DNA from: Eubacteriaceae bacterium
Lineage (GTDB): Bacteria > Bacillota > Clostridia > Peptostreptococcales > Anaerovoracaceae
Length of the DNA stretch: 64,000 nt
Direction: 5' to 3'
Assembly (NCBI GenBank): GCA_902362805.1
Contig: CABIXY010000010.1
Coordinates: 7,175-71,174 of the forward strand
Within the stretch, counting starts at the first letter, position 1; every line of letters begins with the position of its first letter. Made by a program: the position numbers and the translations under genes. This document shows positions 34,073-43,906 of the stretch, in pieces. Below the pieces are notes generated by a model, which made no database searches, was not told the origin of the DNA, and saw only the letters and a list, made by a program, of their open reading frames with translations.

Positions 34073-34783
34073 TTATTCAACATATCCGTTCTCTTCAAGG
34101 TAGTCTTCCATGGCGGCAGTCCTTGCCATAGCAAGCTCTGCGTAACCGGTAGAATAGTTTCCCGAGTGAACGGAACCTGAACCCTGATTGTATGCGGTAA
34201 GTGCGAGACTGACGTCTCCAAACTCATCCAGCTTCATGCTGATATACCTCGCACCAACCTTGATGCTCACGGCAGGATTAAATAATTCCTGCGGATCATA
34301 CCCAGCATTTCTTGCCAGTCCGTCTCCAGTCTGCATGAGACCCTTAAAGTCTTCACAGCTGACTGCATCGCTGTAATAACAGCTTTCGTTCTGAGCGATT
34401 GCCATGACAATCTTCTCATCAACTCCATATTTTTCAGCATATTTTACAAAACTCTCTGCCATATCCATCGACTCCTGCTTGCCGACATTGCGGTTCACAT
34501 GGCGGATGTACGAGGACAGGCCTTCTAAATATTCTTTGTCTTCTAATTTACTTCTGACGGCAGTAGCTTTTACTGCCATGGCAGTTTCCAGTTTTTCTGG
34601 TTCTGTCTTTGTGCGGCTTTCTTTTTCCTCTTTTACGCTATTCGCGTCCTCCTCATTGACTTTCATCAACGGGGTCTTTGGAATAAAAAAATCTCCTTGT
34701 GTCTGTTCTGTAGCATAAATAGAAATCGATGAGAACGTTACCATGGTGATCAAGAGCCACACAACAAATAGCTTCTTTGCCAT
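34073..34783 (-). CDS. Secreted lytic transglycosylase (SLT domain), paralogue B
   Basis: About 236 residues from the ATG at 34783 (GAGGAGAAACAAGA upstream); upstream in-frame sequence is unlikely to be used. Signal peptide about 1-25 with the same MAKKL start and SSISIYA end as paralogue A, a Glu/Lys-rich linker to about 95, then the SLT domain with catalytic Glu in AIAQNESCYY (about 144), DFKGLMQTGDGL and YNQGSGSVHSG. Contains cysteines near the active site (SCYY, SCEDF) absent from paralogue A. The pair looks like a local duplication. Confidence 0.9.
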   Translation of the reverse strand: MAKKLFVVWLLITMVTFSSISIYATEQTQGDFFIPKTPLMKVNEEDANSVKEEKESRTKTEPEKLETAMAVKATAVRSKLEDKEYLEGLSSYIRHVNRNVGKQESMDMAESFVKYAEKYGVDEKIVMAIAQNESCYYSDAVSCEDFKGLMQTGDGLARNAGYDPQELFNPAVSIKVGARYISMKLDEFGDVSLALTAYNQGSGSVHSGNYSTGYAELAMARTAAMEDYLEENGYVE

Positions 34784-34991
34784 ATTCTTGTTTCTCCTCT
34801 TTTTCTGTTTTAAATTTGTCACTTGTTTTAAGCGACTCTACTATTATAAGCATCCTAATTGTCGAATACACCCGAAGCCAATAGTTTTCACATTTATTTC
34901 ACACGGCGTCGCACAAAATTGTGTTTCATTAATAAATTTTATCATTGTTTATTGTTTCGTTAACACTATTATGTGCAATTTATTTTACTTC

Positions 34992-35020
34992 TTGCTAAAA
35001 AAAAGGTTTTACAATATACT
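34992..35020 (+). promoter_or_regulatory. Promoter of the PhzF-like gene
   Basis: TTGCTA (34992-34997), 17-base spacer, TATACT (35015-35020), with TTAGGAGG before the ATG at 35075. Confidence 0.6.
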
Positions 35021-35074
35021 ATAGTTATTGAAGTTTGTCGTACGATTATTGAATAAATTAGGAGGACCAATCAT

Positions 35075-35950
35075 ATGAAATTTTTAATTGTCGATGCGTT
35101 TACAGAGACAGCTTTCGGCGGAAATCCTGCCGGAGTAGTCGTTCTGTCAGAGAGTGCCGATTTTCCATCCGACGAGGTCATGGTAAAAACCGCCGCAGAA
35201 CTCCGCTACTCTGAGACCGCATTTATCAAAAAACTAGCTGAAAACGAATTTAAAATCAGATATTTTACGCCTGCAGCAGAAGTGGACCTCTGCGGTCATG
35301 CAACCATCGGTTCCTTCTGCGCTTTGATGCATATGGGGATTGTCAGCGAAAATTGCCACTGCATCAACCACACCCTTGCAGGTGATCTGAACATTAACAT
35401 AAAAGACGGTTTTGTCATGATGGATATGGCTTCTCCAGTGGAAATAGCCACAATCGAAGACGAAGCCGCAATCAGAGAGCTTTACGACGTCATGGGTGCC
35501 GCTTACAATCCAACAAACATCGAACTCTTGCCAAAGCTGATTTCCACTGGACTGCCCGACATCATGATGCCTTTGGCTTCGCAAGCTGATCTGAACGCCA
35601 TGGAGCCCGATATGAAGGCTCTGTCAGACCTATCAGCACGCTACAAGGTTACAGGTGTTCACGCCTTCACTCTGGATGCTGAAGACGGTGTGACGGCTCA
35701 TACGAGAAACTTTGCGCCACTGTATGACATCGACGAAGAAGCGGCAACAGGCACTTCCAACGGCGCGCTTACTTACTACTTCTATCTCAACAATATCGTA
35801 CAGGCCAAAGACCACTGCAAGATCATCCAGGGTGAGAAAATGGAACGTCCATCTATCATCTTGACGGAAATCAATGCCGAAGGAGAAGACTGCCTGATCA
35901 AAGTCGGCGGCAGCGCTGTAATTCTAGCTGAAGGCGAAATCAACATTTAA
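35075..35950 (+). CDS. PhzF family isomerase
   Basis: 291 residues, full-length PhzF-like protein with two mirrored hot-dog-like barrels. The N-terminal FTETAFGGNPAGVVVL, the catalytic Glu in RYSETAFI (about residue 47), and the DLCGHATIGS substrate loop (about 71-80) are diagnostic, as is the EEAATGTSNGAL motif near 223. Named for phenazine biosynthesis but most members act as isomerases of unknown substrate; no phenazine genes are present here. Single gene with its own promoter and terminator. Confidence 0.9.
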   Translation: MKFLIVDAFTETAFGGNPAGVVVLSESADFPSDEVMVKTAAELRYSETAFIKKLAENEFKIRYFTPAAEVDLCGHATIGSFCALMHMGIVSENCHCINHTLAGDLNINIKDGFVMMDMASPVEIATIEDEAAIRELYDVMGAAYNPTNIELLPKLISTGLPDIMMPLASQADLNAMEPDMKALSDLSARYKVTGVHAFTLDAEDGVTAHTRNFAPLYDIDEEAATGTSNGALTYYFYLNNIVQAKDHCKIIQGEKMERPSIILTEINAEGEDCLIKVGGSAVILAEGEINI

Positions 35951-35985
35951 CATAAGCCTCTACGGCTCCATCCCTCACTTCAACA

Positions 35986-36018
35986 AAAAACTGCGAACCA
36001 TTTTCGGTCCGCAGTTTT
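35986..36018. terminator. Shared terminator, PhzF-like and subtilase genes
   Basis: AAAAACTGCGAACC pairs with GGTCCGCAGTTTTT across a TTTTC loop region with one mismatch; A/T runs on both sides serve the convergent genes. Confidence 0.75.
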
Positions 36019-36032
36019 TATAATATATGTTC

Positions 36033-37871
36033 TTATTTCACCACAATCTTGCATTTCGCAGTCAAACCATTTTCAGTCTTTGCAGTAATCGTTGTAATTC
36101 CCTTTTTCTTTGCCGTCACCTTTCCATTGCTGGATACCGTGGCGACAGATTTCTTAGATGAGGTATAAGTCACCTTTCGGCCATAAGTTCCGCTCTTTGA
36201 CAGCGTCGTCTTCAGCTTGTAAGTTTTCCCTTGTTTGACGGTTTTTTTGATGTAATTCAGCTTGATACTTTTCACAGCATCGGCTGTGCATTCCACCTGA
36301 TACAGCACGTCGTTTCCAGAGGAATCCACAGCATAAATCGAATAAACCGACGGTACTGCCATGGTCTTAGAACCGGTATTGTCTTCGTCCAGATTCACGT
36401 CATAGCCCTTGCCGCCTCTGAAGTAGGCCAGCGTCTTATCGCCCCTTACATATCTTACCTCTGGTGTTTCCCCGCTGTCATCGGTAGCCGTAATGACTAA
36501 CTTCTGCTTATAAGAGCCTTCGATGTCCACCACGGAAGCCGTAACTACAGGTGCCGTCTCATCTGGTTTGAAGGCATCTGAATCATAGGCGGACAGAGGT
36601 TCGTAAGCGTTAAGATAACCGCTGGTCTCCGTTCTCCCCCGCAGGTTCTGCGAATAAGTGGTGTGTTCAATAATCAGCTGACGCATCTGCGCCGCGCTGA
36701 TTCCATTATAATAGGAATGCAGTAAAGCTGCGACCCCGCTCACATAAGGCGTGGCCATAGACGTACCACTCATGTTTCTATATTTGTCTCCCGGCACGGT
36801 GCTGTAGATTTCTGTTCCCGGCGCCGCCAGTTCTACATACCTGCTGCTGTAATTAGAGAGCCGATTCAGCGTTCCGTTGGATTTCATATTGGCTACACAG
36901 ATAACGTTGTCCAAGTCATAGCTGCCAGGATAGACACGCATGTTATCCAGATTCCTCCCATCGTTACCTGCGGCGCAGACGAAGAGCATTTTAGATTTTG
37001 CGATAGCAGTGTAGAGGGCCGTATCATTGCCATAAGAACCCATACTCAGATTGCAGATATCTGCACCGTTGTTTTCCGCATACTTGATGGCACGAATCAG
37101 GTTAAAAGAAGAACCCTCGCCGTCGTTTCCAGCCAGCACCTTTAGATTCATCAGCTGAACCTTGTCAGTGATGGAGGCGATGCCCGTGATGCCGATGTTG
37201 TTGTTGCTGACCGCACCGATGATGCCCGCACAATGGGTGCCGTGTTCATATTCACTGCTCGTAGGCCGCATTGTCACGGATGAACTGGAAGAAAAATCGT
37301 AACCGTATGTATCGTCCACATATCCGTTTCCGTCGTCATCCTTGCCGTTGCCGGGAATTTCATCCTTGTTAATCCACACGTTATCCACCAGGTCATTATG
37401 TGTAAAGTCAAAACCCGTGTCGATGACTGCCACAACAGTCTTTTTCAGCATCGGTTTTTTAGACTCGATAAAATTCTGCGCCTCTTCAAATCCGATATCC
37501 ACGCCGCCAGCCGTATTGAGTAGTCCCCACTGCAGATCGTAGTAAGGATCGTTGACGCTGGTAGTCTCGTATACATAGTTGGGTTGGACAGTCAGGTCAG
37601 GAAATTGATCGGTCAACATCTGCCGTGCTTTATCCAAATTGGCCGCACTGTCCAATTTGATTAAGGCTGTATGGCTGTCCGCAAGAATGACGTCGACGAT
37701 ATGTCCCTCTTCCTTTACGGCCGATAAATCTCCACTGGACGTGATGATATATTCTTTTTTGATGGTCTCCGGCTGTTCGTCGCCATATGCCGTCACCGGT
37801 ATTGAAACGGCCATCAGCGTCACAATGGTGATCATCAAAATCACTCTTTTAAAATTTGTTAATCTTTGCAT
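36033..37871 (-). CDS. Secreted subtilisin-like (S8) serine protease with C-terminal Ig-like domain
   Basis: 612 residues. Signal peptide 1-29 (ending VTAYG), propeptide to about 110 (inhibitor-I9-like, ALIKLDSAAN), then the S8 catalytic domain: Asp in VIDTGFDFTH (about 150), His in HGTHCAGI (about 212), Ser in SGTSMATPYVSG (about 367). A middle beta domain (about 440-520) is followed by a bacterial Ig-like (BIG2) repeat with SVATVSSNGKVTAKKKG (about 580-600). Exported and probably cell-surface associated. Last gene of the minus-strand run that starts at yhbY; 15 bp after the MATE gene. Confidence 0.93.
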   Translation of the reverse strand: MQRLTNFKRVILMITIVTLMAVSIPVTAYGDEQPETIKKEYIITSSGDLSAVKEEGHIVDVILADSHTALIKLDSAANLDKARQMLTDQFPDLTVQPNYVYETTSVNDPYYDLQWGLLNTAGGVDIGFEEAQNFIESKKPMLKKTVVAVIDTGFDFTHNDLVDNVWINKDEIPGNGKDDDGNGYVDDTYGYDFSSSSSVTMRPTSSEYEHGTHCAGIIGAVSNNNIGITGIASITDKVQLMNLKVLAGNDGEGSSFNLIRAIKYAENNGADICNLSMGSYGNDTALYTAIAKSKMLFVCAAGNDGRNLDNMRVYPGSYDLDNVICVANMKSNGTLNRLSNYSSRYVELAAPGTEIYSTVPGDKYRNMSGTSMATPYVSGVAALLHSYYNGISAAQMRQLIIEHTTYSQNLRGRTETSGYLNAYEPLSAYDSDAFKPDETAPVVTASVVDIEGSYKQKLVITATDDSGETPEVRYVRGDKTLAYFRGGKGYDVNLDEDNTGSKTMAVPSVYSIYAVDSSGNDVLYQVECTADAVKSIKLNYIKKTVKQGKTYKLKTTLSKSGTYGRKVTYTSSKKSVATVSSNGKVTAKKKGITTITAKTENGLTAKCKIVVK

Positions 37872-37886
37872 GTAAATATCCCCCTA

Positions 37887-39260
37887 TTAAAGTCCTGTAA
37901 TTACGTTGTTTACCCACTTTTTTGATATAAAACGTTTTGTCAGAATGACGCACTTGACCACTTCCTCTGCTTTGATCATCAAAACAGCGATAAAAATTGG
38001 CACGTGCAGCACCTGAGATGCCAGAAACGCCAGCGGTACAGCCACGATCCATACGCAGCTGCATTCCGCGACCATGGCAAAGCGCGTGTCACCACCGCCG
38101 CGCAGGGTTCCGGTGATGTTAATCCCGTTATACAAATTCAAGCCCATGCACAGGCCGTAAATAACTAAAATTCGAAAGGCGTAAGTCTTGCCCAGAGCTG
38201 TAAGACTGAAAAATCCCACCAACGGTTTTGCTGCCAAAACTAGCAGAATTCCCACGATAATGCCCAAAACCGTGCCGATTTTCAGCAGCTTCTTTCCCAG
38301 TAGATAGGTCTGCTCTCCCTCGCCCTCTCCCAGCTTTTCGCCCACCAAAATTAGCGCTGCATCCCCTACGCTGAAAGCAGCAAAGGAAAAGATGCTGTTG
38401 ATGGAAGCTGCCGCCTGGTAGGCCGCATAGGCCGTCGTGCCGATTCTGGAAAAAGCGGCTACATACATAGACTGTCCTACGCTCCAAAGCAGTTCATTAA
38501 GTGTGGTCGGCATGGAATTCTTGACGATTCTGAGCACCATCTCTTTTTTCCAGCCGAAGAACTCGCTGTAAGACCCGTGAAAGCAGTTGCTCTTCCTGTG
38601 GGCGAAGATCAAACTGATCAAAACCTCGAGAAATCTGGCAATGGCTGTCGCCAGTGCAGCCCCCGCTACACCCATAGCCGGTGCGCCAAATTTGCCGAAG
38701 ATAAATATGTAATTCAAGCACGTATTGGTGCTGAAAACGACAGTGCTGACAATCAGCGGCACCCTGGTCTGCTGCGTCGCCTTAAAAGCCATTTCCAAAG
38801 GCACGGAAACGGCCAGGAAAAAGAAATTGGCCGTGCCGATTTTCACATAGGGACGAGCCATTTCTATAATACGCGGATCATTAGAATAGATACCCAAAAT
38901 TTTGTCCGTGAAAAAAAATCCAGCAGTAAAAAAAATGATTGCAATACAGAGGGCGACGACGATGGAAAAGCCGACGACTTTTCGGATGTTCTTGTAATCC
39001 TTCGCCCCATAGAATTGCGCCGTAAAAGTCGCTGTCCCACTAGTAAACCCGTAGAGGATCAGATAATGGATAAAATAGATCTGTGATGCGATGCCCACGG
39101 CTGCAAGATCAGCTTCTCCTAGAAATCCGACCATCAGATTGTCAATCAAATTCAGCGTTGCAGAAACCACTCCCTGGATGGAGATGGGAACCGCTATCCG
39201 GGCCAGCTTCCTATAAAGCTGGCTGTTATCAATCTCTATTCTTCCTTCTCTTCTTGACAC
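37887..39260 (-). CDS. MATE family multidrug/sodium antiporter
   Basis: 457 residues, 12 predicted helices in two homologous halves; typical MATE segments are IAVPISIQGVVSATLNLIDNLMVGFLG (about 18-44), GTATFTAQFYGAKD, and SMPTTLNELLWSVGQSMYVAAF (about 246-267). Exports cationic drugs or metabolites using a sodium or proton gradient. Its start overlaps the end of the TagO-like gene by 25 bp. Confidence 0.92.
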   Translation of the reverse strand: MSRREGRIEIDNSQLYRKLARIAVPISIQGVVSATLNLIDNLMVGFLGEADLAAVGIASQIYFIHYLILYGFTSGTATFTAQFYGAKDYKNIRKVVGFSIVVALCIAIIFFTAGFFFTDKILGIYSNDPRIIEMARPYVKIGTANFFFLAVSVPLEMAFKATQQTRVPLIVSTVVFSTNTCLNYIFIFGKFGAPAMGVAGAALATAIARFLEVLISLIFAHRKSNCFHGSYSEFFGWKKEMVLRIVKNSMPTTLNELLWSVGQSMYVAAFSRIGTTAYAAYQAAASINSIFSFAAFSVGDAALILVGEKLGEGEGEQTYLLGKKLLKIGTVLGIIVGILLVLAAKPLVGFFSLTALGKTYAFRILVIYGLCMGLNLYNGINITGTLRGGGDTRFAMVAECSCVWIVAVPLAFLASQVLHVPIFIAVLMIKAEEVVKCVILTKRFISKKWVNNVITGL

Positions 39261-40357
39261 CTTGGCTCCTGTTTCTCTTCTTTTCGTTCTTCTTTTGCTA
39301 TATTGACTGCCTTGATCTGCGGCATCTTGTGGTTAGGATCCGTCAGGAACACATAGAGATAAATTGCCGCAATTGCCACCAGGACAAAGGAATCCTTATA
39401 TAACTCGCGGCTGATCAGAACTGCCGCCATGCCCATGATGGCGCTGATACCATACAGCATCAGAACCGCTCTCCGCTGCCCGTAACCAGAAGCCATCAGC
39501 TTGTGATGCAGATGTCCTTTGTCGGCCTCCATAATCGGCCTTTTGTTGATCAATCTGCGAAAAATGGCAAAAAAGGTATCGAAAATGGGAATCCCCAGGA
39601 CGATGACTGGCACTACCACGGCGATGACCGTAGAACGTTTTAGGGGTCCGACCACAGAGAGGGCCGCCATCATAAAGCCCAGAAACAGCGAACCGCCATC
39701 ACCCATAAAAATCTTGGCCGGATAAAAGTTGAACGGCAGAAATCCAATACAGCCGCCTGCCAATGCCAGCATGGCCAGGCAGACCACCATCATTCCGTAT
39801 TCGTCACCGTGGATGTACGCCACGTATGCGATACAGAGGGCGGCAATAGAAGCTGTTCCCGCCGCCAGACCGTCTAAACCGTCAATCAGATTGATGGTGT
39901 TAGTGATTCCCACAATCCATAAAATCGTAACGATGAAGCACATCGCCGTACCGAAGTGCAGCGCACCTTCCCCAAAATAATTGCTGATAAATTTAATCTG
40001 CAGTCCCATGTAATACATGAGAACCGCCACCAGGAGCTGACCTGCAAACTTGATCTTTGCGTCCAGATTGATCAGGTCGTCCACAATGCCCAATAGATAG
40101 ATCAAAGTGCCGCCTACGGCGACCGCGATGATTTTTTCGTTATTGCCGGCATAAATCAGGAGGGAGGCGATTGTCCCCAGATAGATGGCTAGTCCGCCAA
40201 ATCGCGGCATGGCCTTCGTATGCATTCTCCTGCCATCCTTTGGTATATCCATAGCCCCGATTTTGGGCGCCAATTTCATTGCTACCGGCGAAAAAATCAG
40301 TGCCAGCACCAGAGATGTAACAAAGGCAGCCAGTAATGTTATCCTAGTAATTTCCAT
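39236..40357 (-). CDS. Undecaprenyl-phosphate N-acetylhexosamine 1-phosphate transferase (TagO/WecA-like)
   Basis: 373 residues, about eleven helices of the MraY/WecA/TagO family, which loads GlcNAc-1-phosphate (or a relative) onto undecaprenyl phosphate to start teichoic acid or other surface polymer synthesis. Motifs: MPRFGGLAIYLG, LGIVDDLINLDAKIKF (Asp-Asp, metal site, about 90-105), NLIDGLDGLAAG (about 160), MGDGGSLFLGF (about 216) and the cytoplasmic HLHHKLMASG (about 285). The C-terminus is a charged Lys/Glu tail. 28 bp after the deaminase gene. Confidence 0.9.
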   Translation of the reverse strand: MEITRITLLAAFVTSLVLALIFSPVAMKLAPKIGAMDIPKDGRRMHTKAMPRFGGLAIYLGTIASLLIYAGNNEKIIAVAVGGTLIYLLGIVDDLINLDAKIKFAGQLLVAVLMYYMGLQIKFISNYFGEGALHFGTAMCFIVTILWIVGITNTINLIDGLDGLAAGTASIAALCIAYVAYIHGDEYGMMVVCLAMLALAGGCIGFLPFNFYPAKIFMGDGGSLFLGFMMAALSVVGPLKRSTVIAVVVPVIVLGIPIFDTFFAIFRRLINKRPIMEADKGHLHHKLMASGYGQRRAVLMLYGISAIMGMAAVLISRELYKDSFVLVAIAAIYLYVFLTDPNHKMPQIKAVNIAKEERKEEKQEPRCQEEKEE

Positions 40358-40385
40358 AATCTTCTTTCAACATCTCCTAGTCTGT

Positions 40386-40871
40386 CTATTTGTTCAGCAT
40401 GACAATTTTCAGTCCTGCCTCATCCAGAATTTCTACTGAAAGGTCATCTGGATACCCTTCTTTTACTACGATTCTCTTTAATCCTGCGTTAATGATCATC
40501 TTTGCACAAATTGCACAAGGCTGATGGGTGATATAGATCGTTCCGTCCTCTATGCTTTGTCCCAGCGTCGCCGCCTGTATGATTGCATTCTGCTCCGCAT
40601 GAAGGGCTCTGCAGAGTTCATGTCTCTGACCTGAGGGAATTTTCAGTTTCTCTCTCAGGCAGCCGCCTAGTTCAACGCAGTGCTTAAGCCCCCGCGGCGC
40701 TCCATTATAGCCAGTGGCGATAATATGCTTGTCCTTGACAATCACCGCCCCCACTTTTCTGCGCAGACAAGTGGATCTCTGTGCGGTCAGCTGTGCCATC
40801 TGCATAAAATACTCGTCCCAGCTGGGTCTGTCGTCAACAATCTGAACCATCTCTTCATGCCTCTCTTTCAT
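40386..40871 (-). CDS. dCMP deaminase family protein
   Basis: About 161 residues from the ATG at 40871 (GGAG five bases upstream); ATG at 40883 is an alternative. Zinc-dependent cytidine/deoxycytidylate deaminase signature: HAEQN (about 92-96) with the proton-shuttling Glu, and PCAICAKMI (about 117-125) with two zinc cysteines. [14 protein letters not shown] is the substrate loop of dCMP deaminases (ComEB-like), which convert dCMP to dUMP for thymidylate synthesis. Start lies inside the end of truA. Confidence 0.9.
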   Translation of the reverse strand: MKERHEEMVQIVDDRPSWDEYFMQMAQLTAQRSTCLRRKVGAVIVKDKHIIATGYNGAPRGLKHCVELGGCLREKLKIPSGQRHELCRALHAEQNAIIQAATLGQSIEDGTIYITHQPCAICAKMIINAGLKRIVVKEGYPDDLSVEILDEAGLKIVMLNK

Positions 40872-41649
40872 AAAACTCTCCATAATAAATTTCTACTAGA
40901 TATAACCCTTCTGGCGGGGCAGTATGTCCCGCTCGTTGTCTTTCCTTACTCATAATGACAGCTGAAATCTCCTGGGGGTTTATTTTCCCCTGTCCGACTT
41001 CGACCAGTGTCCCTGCAATAATCCTCACCATGTTGTAGAGGAATCCATCGCCAGTGATTTCGATGACAATATGCCCATCTTCTCTGCGGAAAACATCCAG
41101 GCCGAAAACAGTCCTCACCGTAGTCTCTCTGGGATTGCTGCCTGCAGCTTGGAAGCAGGCGAAATCGTGTGTGCCGACGATCAAAGAGGCCGCTTGCCGC
41201 ATGGCCGCAAGGTCCAGCGGTGTTTTTACCTGATAACAGTAATTGCGTGCGAAGACATCCATTTCTCGGCTGTTTCTGATGATATAACGGTATTTCTTCC
41301 CTCTGGCGTCAAAACGGGCATGAAAGTCTGGCGCCATTTCTTTCACCTCGCGGATACACACATCAGAGCATTTGCCTCTGACGTTCATGCCGCCACAGAG
41401 CAAATTGTTGGCCGCCAGCATGATTCTGTCTGTGGGAATGCCAAACTCCCCTTTAAACGAAGCCCGCTGTCCCAGAGCGTGCACCCCGGCATCAGTGCGG
41501 CTGGTTCCGTTCAACTTGATTTCTTTGCCGCAGACCTTGCTCAGAGCCTGTTCCAACTCGCCCTGCACCGTGCGCACGCCTGGCTGTCGCTGCCAGCCGC
41601 AGAAGTTGGTGCCGTCATATTCTATTGTCAGCAGAATATTTCTCTCCAT
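40855..41649 (-). CDS. truA: tRNA pseudouridine(38-40) synthase
   Basis: 264 residues. The catalytic Asp is in [15 protein letters not shown] (about residue 54), the hallmark of TruA, which forms pseudouridine at positions 38-40 of tRNA anticodon stems. Other motifs: [17 protein letters not shown] (about 110-126), [17 protein letters not shown] (about 205-221) and [11 protein letters not shown] near the end. Two bp after yhbY; full length. Confidence 0.95.
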   Translation of the reverse strand: MERNILLTIEYDGTNFCGWQRQPGVRTVQGELEQALSKVCGKEIKLNGTSRTDAGVHALGQRASFKGEFGIPTDRIMLAANNLLCGGMNVRGKCSDVCIREVKEMAPDFHARFDARGKKYRYIIRNSREMDVFARNYCYQVKTPLDLAAMRQAASLIVGTHDFACFQAAGSNPRETTVRTVFGLDVFRREDGHIVIEITGDGFLYNMVRIIAGTLVEVGQGKINPQEISAVIMSKERQRAGHTAPPEGLYLVEIYYGEFYEREA

Positions 41650-41651
41650 CT

Positions 41652-41948
41652 CTATTTCTTTGGCAGCTCAATCTGCTTATTATCCTTAGATTCTCTGTAT
41701 AAGACAAATTTTCTGCCGATTGCCTGTACAAATTCGGCCTTCAATTTTTCTGCCATCTCGTTGGCCACATCCTTGGGCTCCAGGTCAGCGCCTTCCTGCA
41801 GCTTGACCTTCACAAGTTCGCGACATGTCAGACCAGTGTCAATTTCCTTGACTACATTCTCTGTCAGTCCCTGTTTTCCAATATATACAGTAGGGTCGAC
41901 CTGTTGTGCAAGCCCCCTCAAATAGCTTCTCTGTTTGCTTGATATCAT
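41652..41948 (-). CDS. yhbY: YhbY family ribosome-associated RNA-binding protein
   Basis: About 98 residues from the ATG at 41948, chosen for GAGGA seven bases upstream (an earlier ATG at 41966 exists). A single CRM domain: SKQRSYLRGLAQQVDPTVYIGKQGL, with the GxxG-like loop YIGKQG, and CRELVKVKL, then IGRKFVLYRES. YhbY proteins bind pre-50S particles. First gene of the run yhbY, truA, dCMP deaminase, TagO-like, MATE, subtilase. Confidence 0.92.
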   Translation of the reverse strand: MISSKQRSYLRGLAQQVDPTVYIGKQGLTENVVKEIDTGLTCRELVKVKLQEGADLEPKDVANEMAEKLKAEFVQAIGRKFVLYRESKDNKQIELPKK

Positions 41949-42067
41949 ATTCAAATCCTCTTTCATCTTATTTCTAGTTATAATCCATTATAGTATACCA
42001 TAAATCACTGTTTTTTTCTCTAAATAATTACTGATTACACAGATTTTTGACATCAGCGCCAAAGAAA

Positions 42068-42090
42068 AGAGACGGTCTGCAGCCGTCTCT
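42068..42090 (-). terminator. Terminator of the diguanylate cyclase gene
   Basis: AGAGACGG (42068-42075) and CCGTCTCT (42083-42090), seven-base loop, then a T-rich run on the minus strand, just after the stop at 42096. Confidence 0.75.
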
Positions 42091-42095
42091 TGTTT

Positions 42096-43754
42096 TCACT
42101 TCTTGTATTTTTGTTTATCCTGATACATGTTCAAATCAGCTTTTTTCTGCAGTTCTTTCAAATCGCTGCAGTCGTCTCCTCTCGCAGAGGCAAAACCAAA
42201 AGCCAGTGTAAACGGGTATTTCGTCTTTTGATTGTTCTTTTCAATTTCTGCGCTCAGCTTCTCCTGATAATGCTGACCATCCACATCGCTCCCTTCGATA
42301 ATCACCAAAAACTCATCACCACCGATGCGGTATACATCGCCTACGTTCTGAAAGATCGTTTTGATACACCTGGCAGCTTCGACCAGGACCTGATCGCCTG
42401 CATTATGACCATAAGTATCGTTGATTTTCTTGAGGTCGTTGAGATCAAGCAGAACGAGAGACAAATTCCCCCCTTTTACATCCAAGTCGGCCTTATCGTC
42501 CAAAAACCGCTCATAGGCGGATCGATTGCCGGTTTTGGTCATGATGTCCATAAAAGCCAGCTTGCTGAGGACACGGTTCTGCTCCCACTCTTCCAGGAAA
42601 GCGCCCATTCGTTTGATATTCGCCACAATCAGAAGAAGGACGAAAATGACGATACCCCAGCGGTAATAGAGACTGTTGTTATTGCTGCTGCCAGAAACGT
42701 AAAAGTCTGTCAGCGCGACAAGGCCGAAGAGAATTAATACGAGGATAGCAAACAAGATGTCATTTGCAAATCTGGCTTCGCTGCTCCTGGAATCCTTGAG
42801 CAAGGCGTAGACAATGCATCCCAATGTAAACACTAAAATGGCGTGGGTTGCCAGCAGCATCTGCGGGAAATCGGCCAAGTTCAACATATAGAGCAGGGTC
42901 TGACCGATCATATTGAGAAAGATGGCCATTTCAGCTGTATGCAGACCTTTTTTCCCATACCGGCATAAATCATCGACTAAGTGAATGACAGGAATGGGCA
43001 TGGCCATAAAAGCCCAGAAAGACAACACTGTAATGATGATTGTGTTGCCAAAGAGAAATTGAGGCAATAGAGAGTCTGTAAATATCCAGATAGCTCCAAT
43101 CAAGGAAACGAATCCTAAGTGAAGGAACAACTTGTAGTCGTATTTGAATTTCTTTGACTTCTGCACCAGATACAAAACGAACATGGCAAGGGAAAGGAGG
43201 GACATCAACAAGGTGCATGCCAGCACTCCAACGTTGGTTTTCGCATAGTAGAATCGAATTTCACTGCCAGAACCTAATAATATCTCTTCTACTTTAAAGC
43301 TGGTAAAATCATACTTTTTCTCTAAGTGAATGGAAAGAGTTTTTCCACTATACTGTCCTTTCAGGGGCACATTGCAAGACAAATTGCCCAGCATGGATCC
43401 GAAAGGTGCCGTCGTCTCTTCTCCGTAGTCAAAGATTTTCACACCGTCCACGAAAACCTGGCAGCCGGCATATTGATTGGCAAAGGACAAATATTCGCTG
43501 CCGTCAAGATGCGGGAGCTTTACCGTCAAAATCAGACGATCTGCCTTTCCTTTTTCAACAAGCGGAAAACTGTCCACTGTGCCCTGCCTGGCACCGATCT
43601 GGTACGTCCAGCCTTTTTCAAAGGTCGGATCCGTCCTCTGTGGGATCTTTTCATTAGGAAAGTCGTTCATCTGCATGACTCCCACAGAGCAAATAACAGC
43701 ACATAGTAGGAAAATTGCTATCATCAAATTTTTCAGGCTGCATTTTCTCTTCAT
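42096..43754 (-). CDS. Membrane diguanylate cyclase (GGDEF) with extracytoplasmic sensor
   Basis: 552 residues. N-terminal helix (10-27), an extracytoplasmic domain of about 150 residues with beta strands (LILTVKLPHLDGSEYL), then about seven helices (180-385) in the 7TM sensor style, a short coiled segment and a GGDEF domain. The active-site loop RIGGDEFLV is intact at about 474-482, and the upstream FMDIMTKTGNRSAYERF and DLNDLKKINDTYGHNAGD motifs are present, so it should make cyclic di-GMP. No EAL domain. Single gene. Confidence 0.93.
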   Translation of the reverse strand: MKRKCSLKNLMIAIFLLCAVICSVGVMQMNDFPNEKIPQRTDPTFEKGWTYQIGARQGTVDSFPLVEKGKADRLILTVKLPHLDGSEYLSFANQYAGCQVFVDGVKIFDYGEETTAPFGSMLGNLSCNVPLKGQYSGKTLSIHLEKKYDFTSFKVEEILLGSGSEIRFYYAKTNVGVLACTLLMSLLSLAMFVLYLVQKSKKFKYDYKLFLHLGFVSLIGAIWIFTDSLLPQFLFGNTIIITVLSFWAFMAMPIPVIHLVDDLCRYGKKGLHTAEMAIFLNMIGQTLLYMLNLADFPQMLLATHAILVFTLGCIVYALLKDSRSSEARFANDILFAILVLILFGLVALTDFYVSGSSNNNSLYYRWGIVIFVLLLIVANIKRMGAFLEEWEQNRVLSKLAFMDIMTKTGNRSAYERFLDDKADLDVKGGNLSLVLLDLNDLKKINDTYGHNAGDQVLVEAARCIKTIFQNVGDVYRIGGDEFLVIIEGSDVDGQHYQEKLSAEIEKNNQKTKYPFTLAFGFASARGDDCSDLKELQKKADLNMYQDKQKYKK

Positions 43755-43843
43755 AGATTAATCGTACCACGCTTTCTCTCTTTATATATTAAACTTATCA
43801 TTTAGGCAAGCATATGTCAATTGAACATTCTTTTTCTGTACAA

Positions 43844-43890
43844 AAAAATCAGTGCCGTGTCTTCAAATAAAGACACATGCCCTGATTTTT
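43844..43890 (-). terminator. Terminator of the LVIVD-repeat gene cluster
   Basis: AAAAATCAG with an inner GTGTCTT (43844-43863) pairs with AAGACAC and CTGATTTTT (43870-43890), flanked by A/T runs. Confidence 0.75.
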
Positions 43891-43906
43891 CAGAATGAAT
43901 GGATTG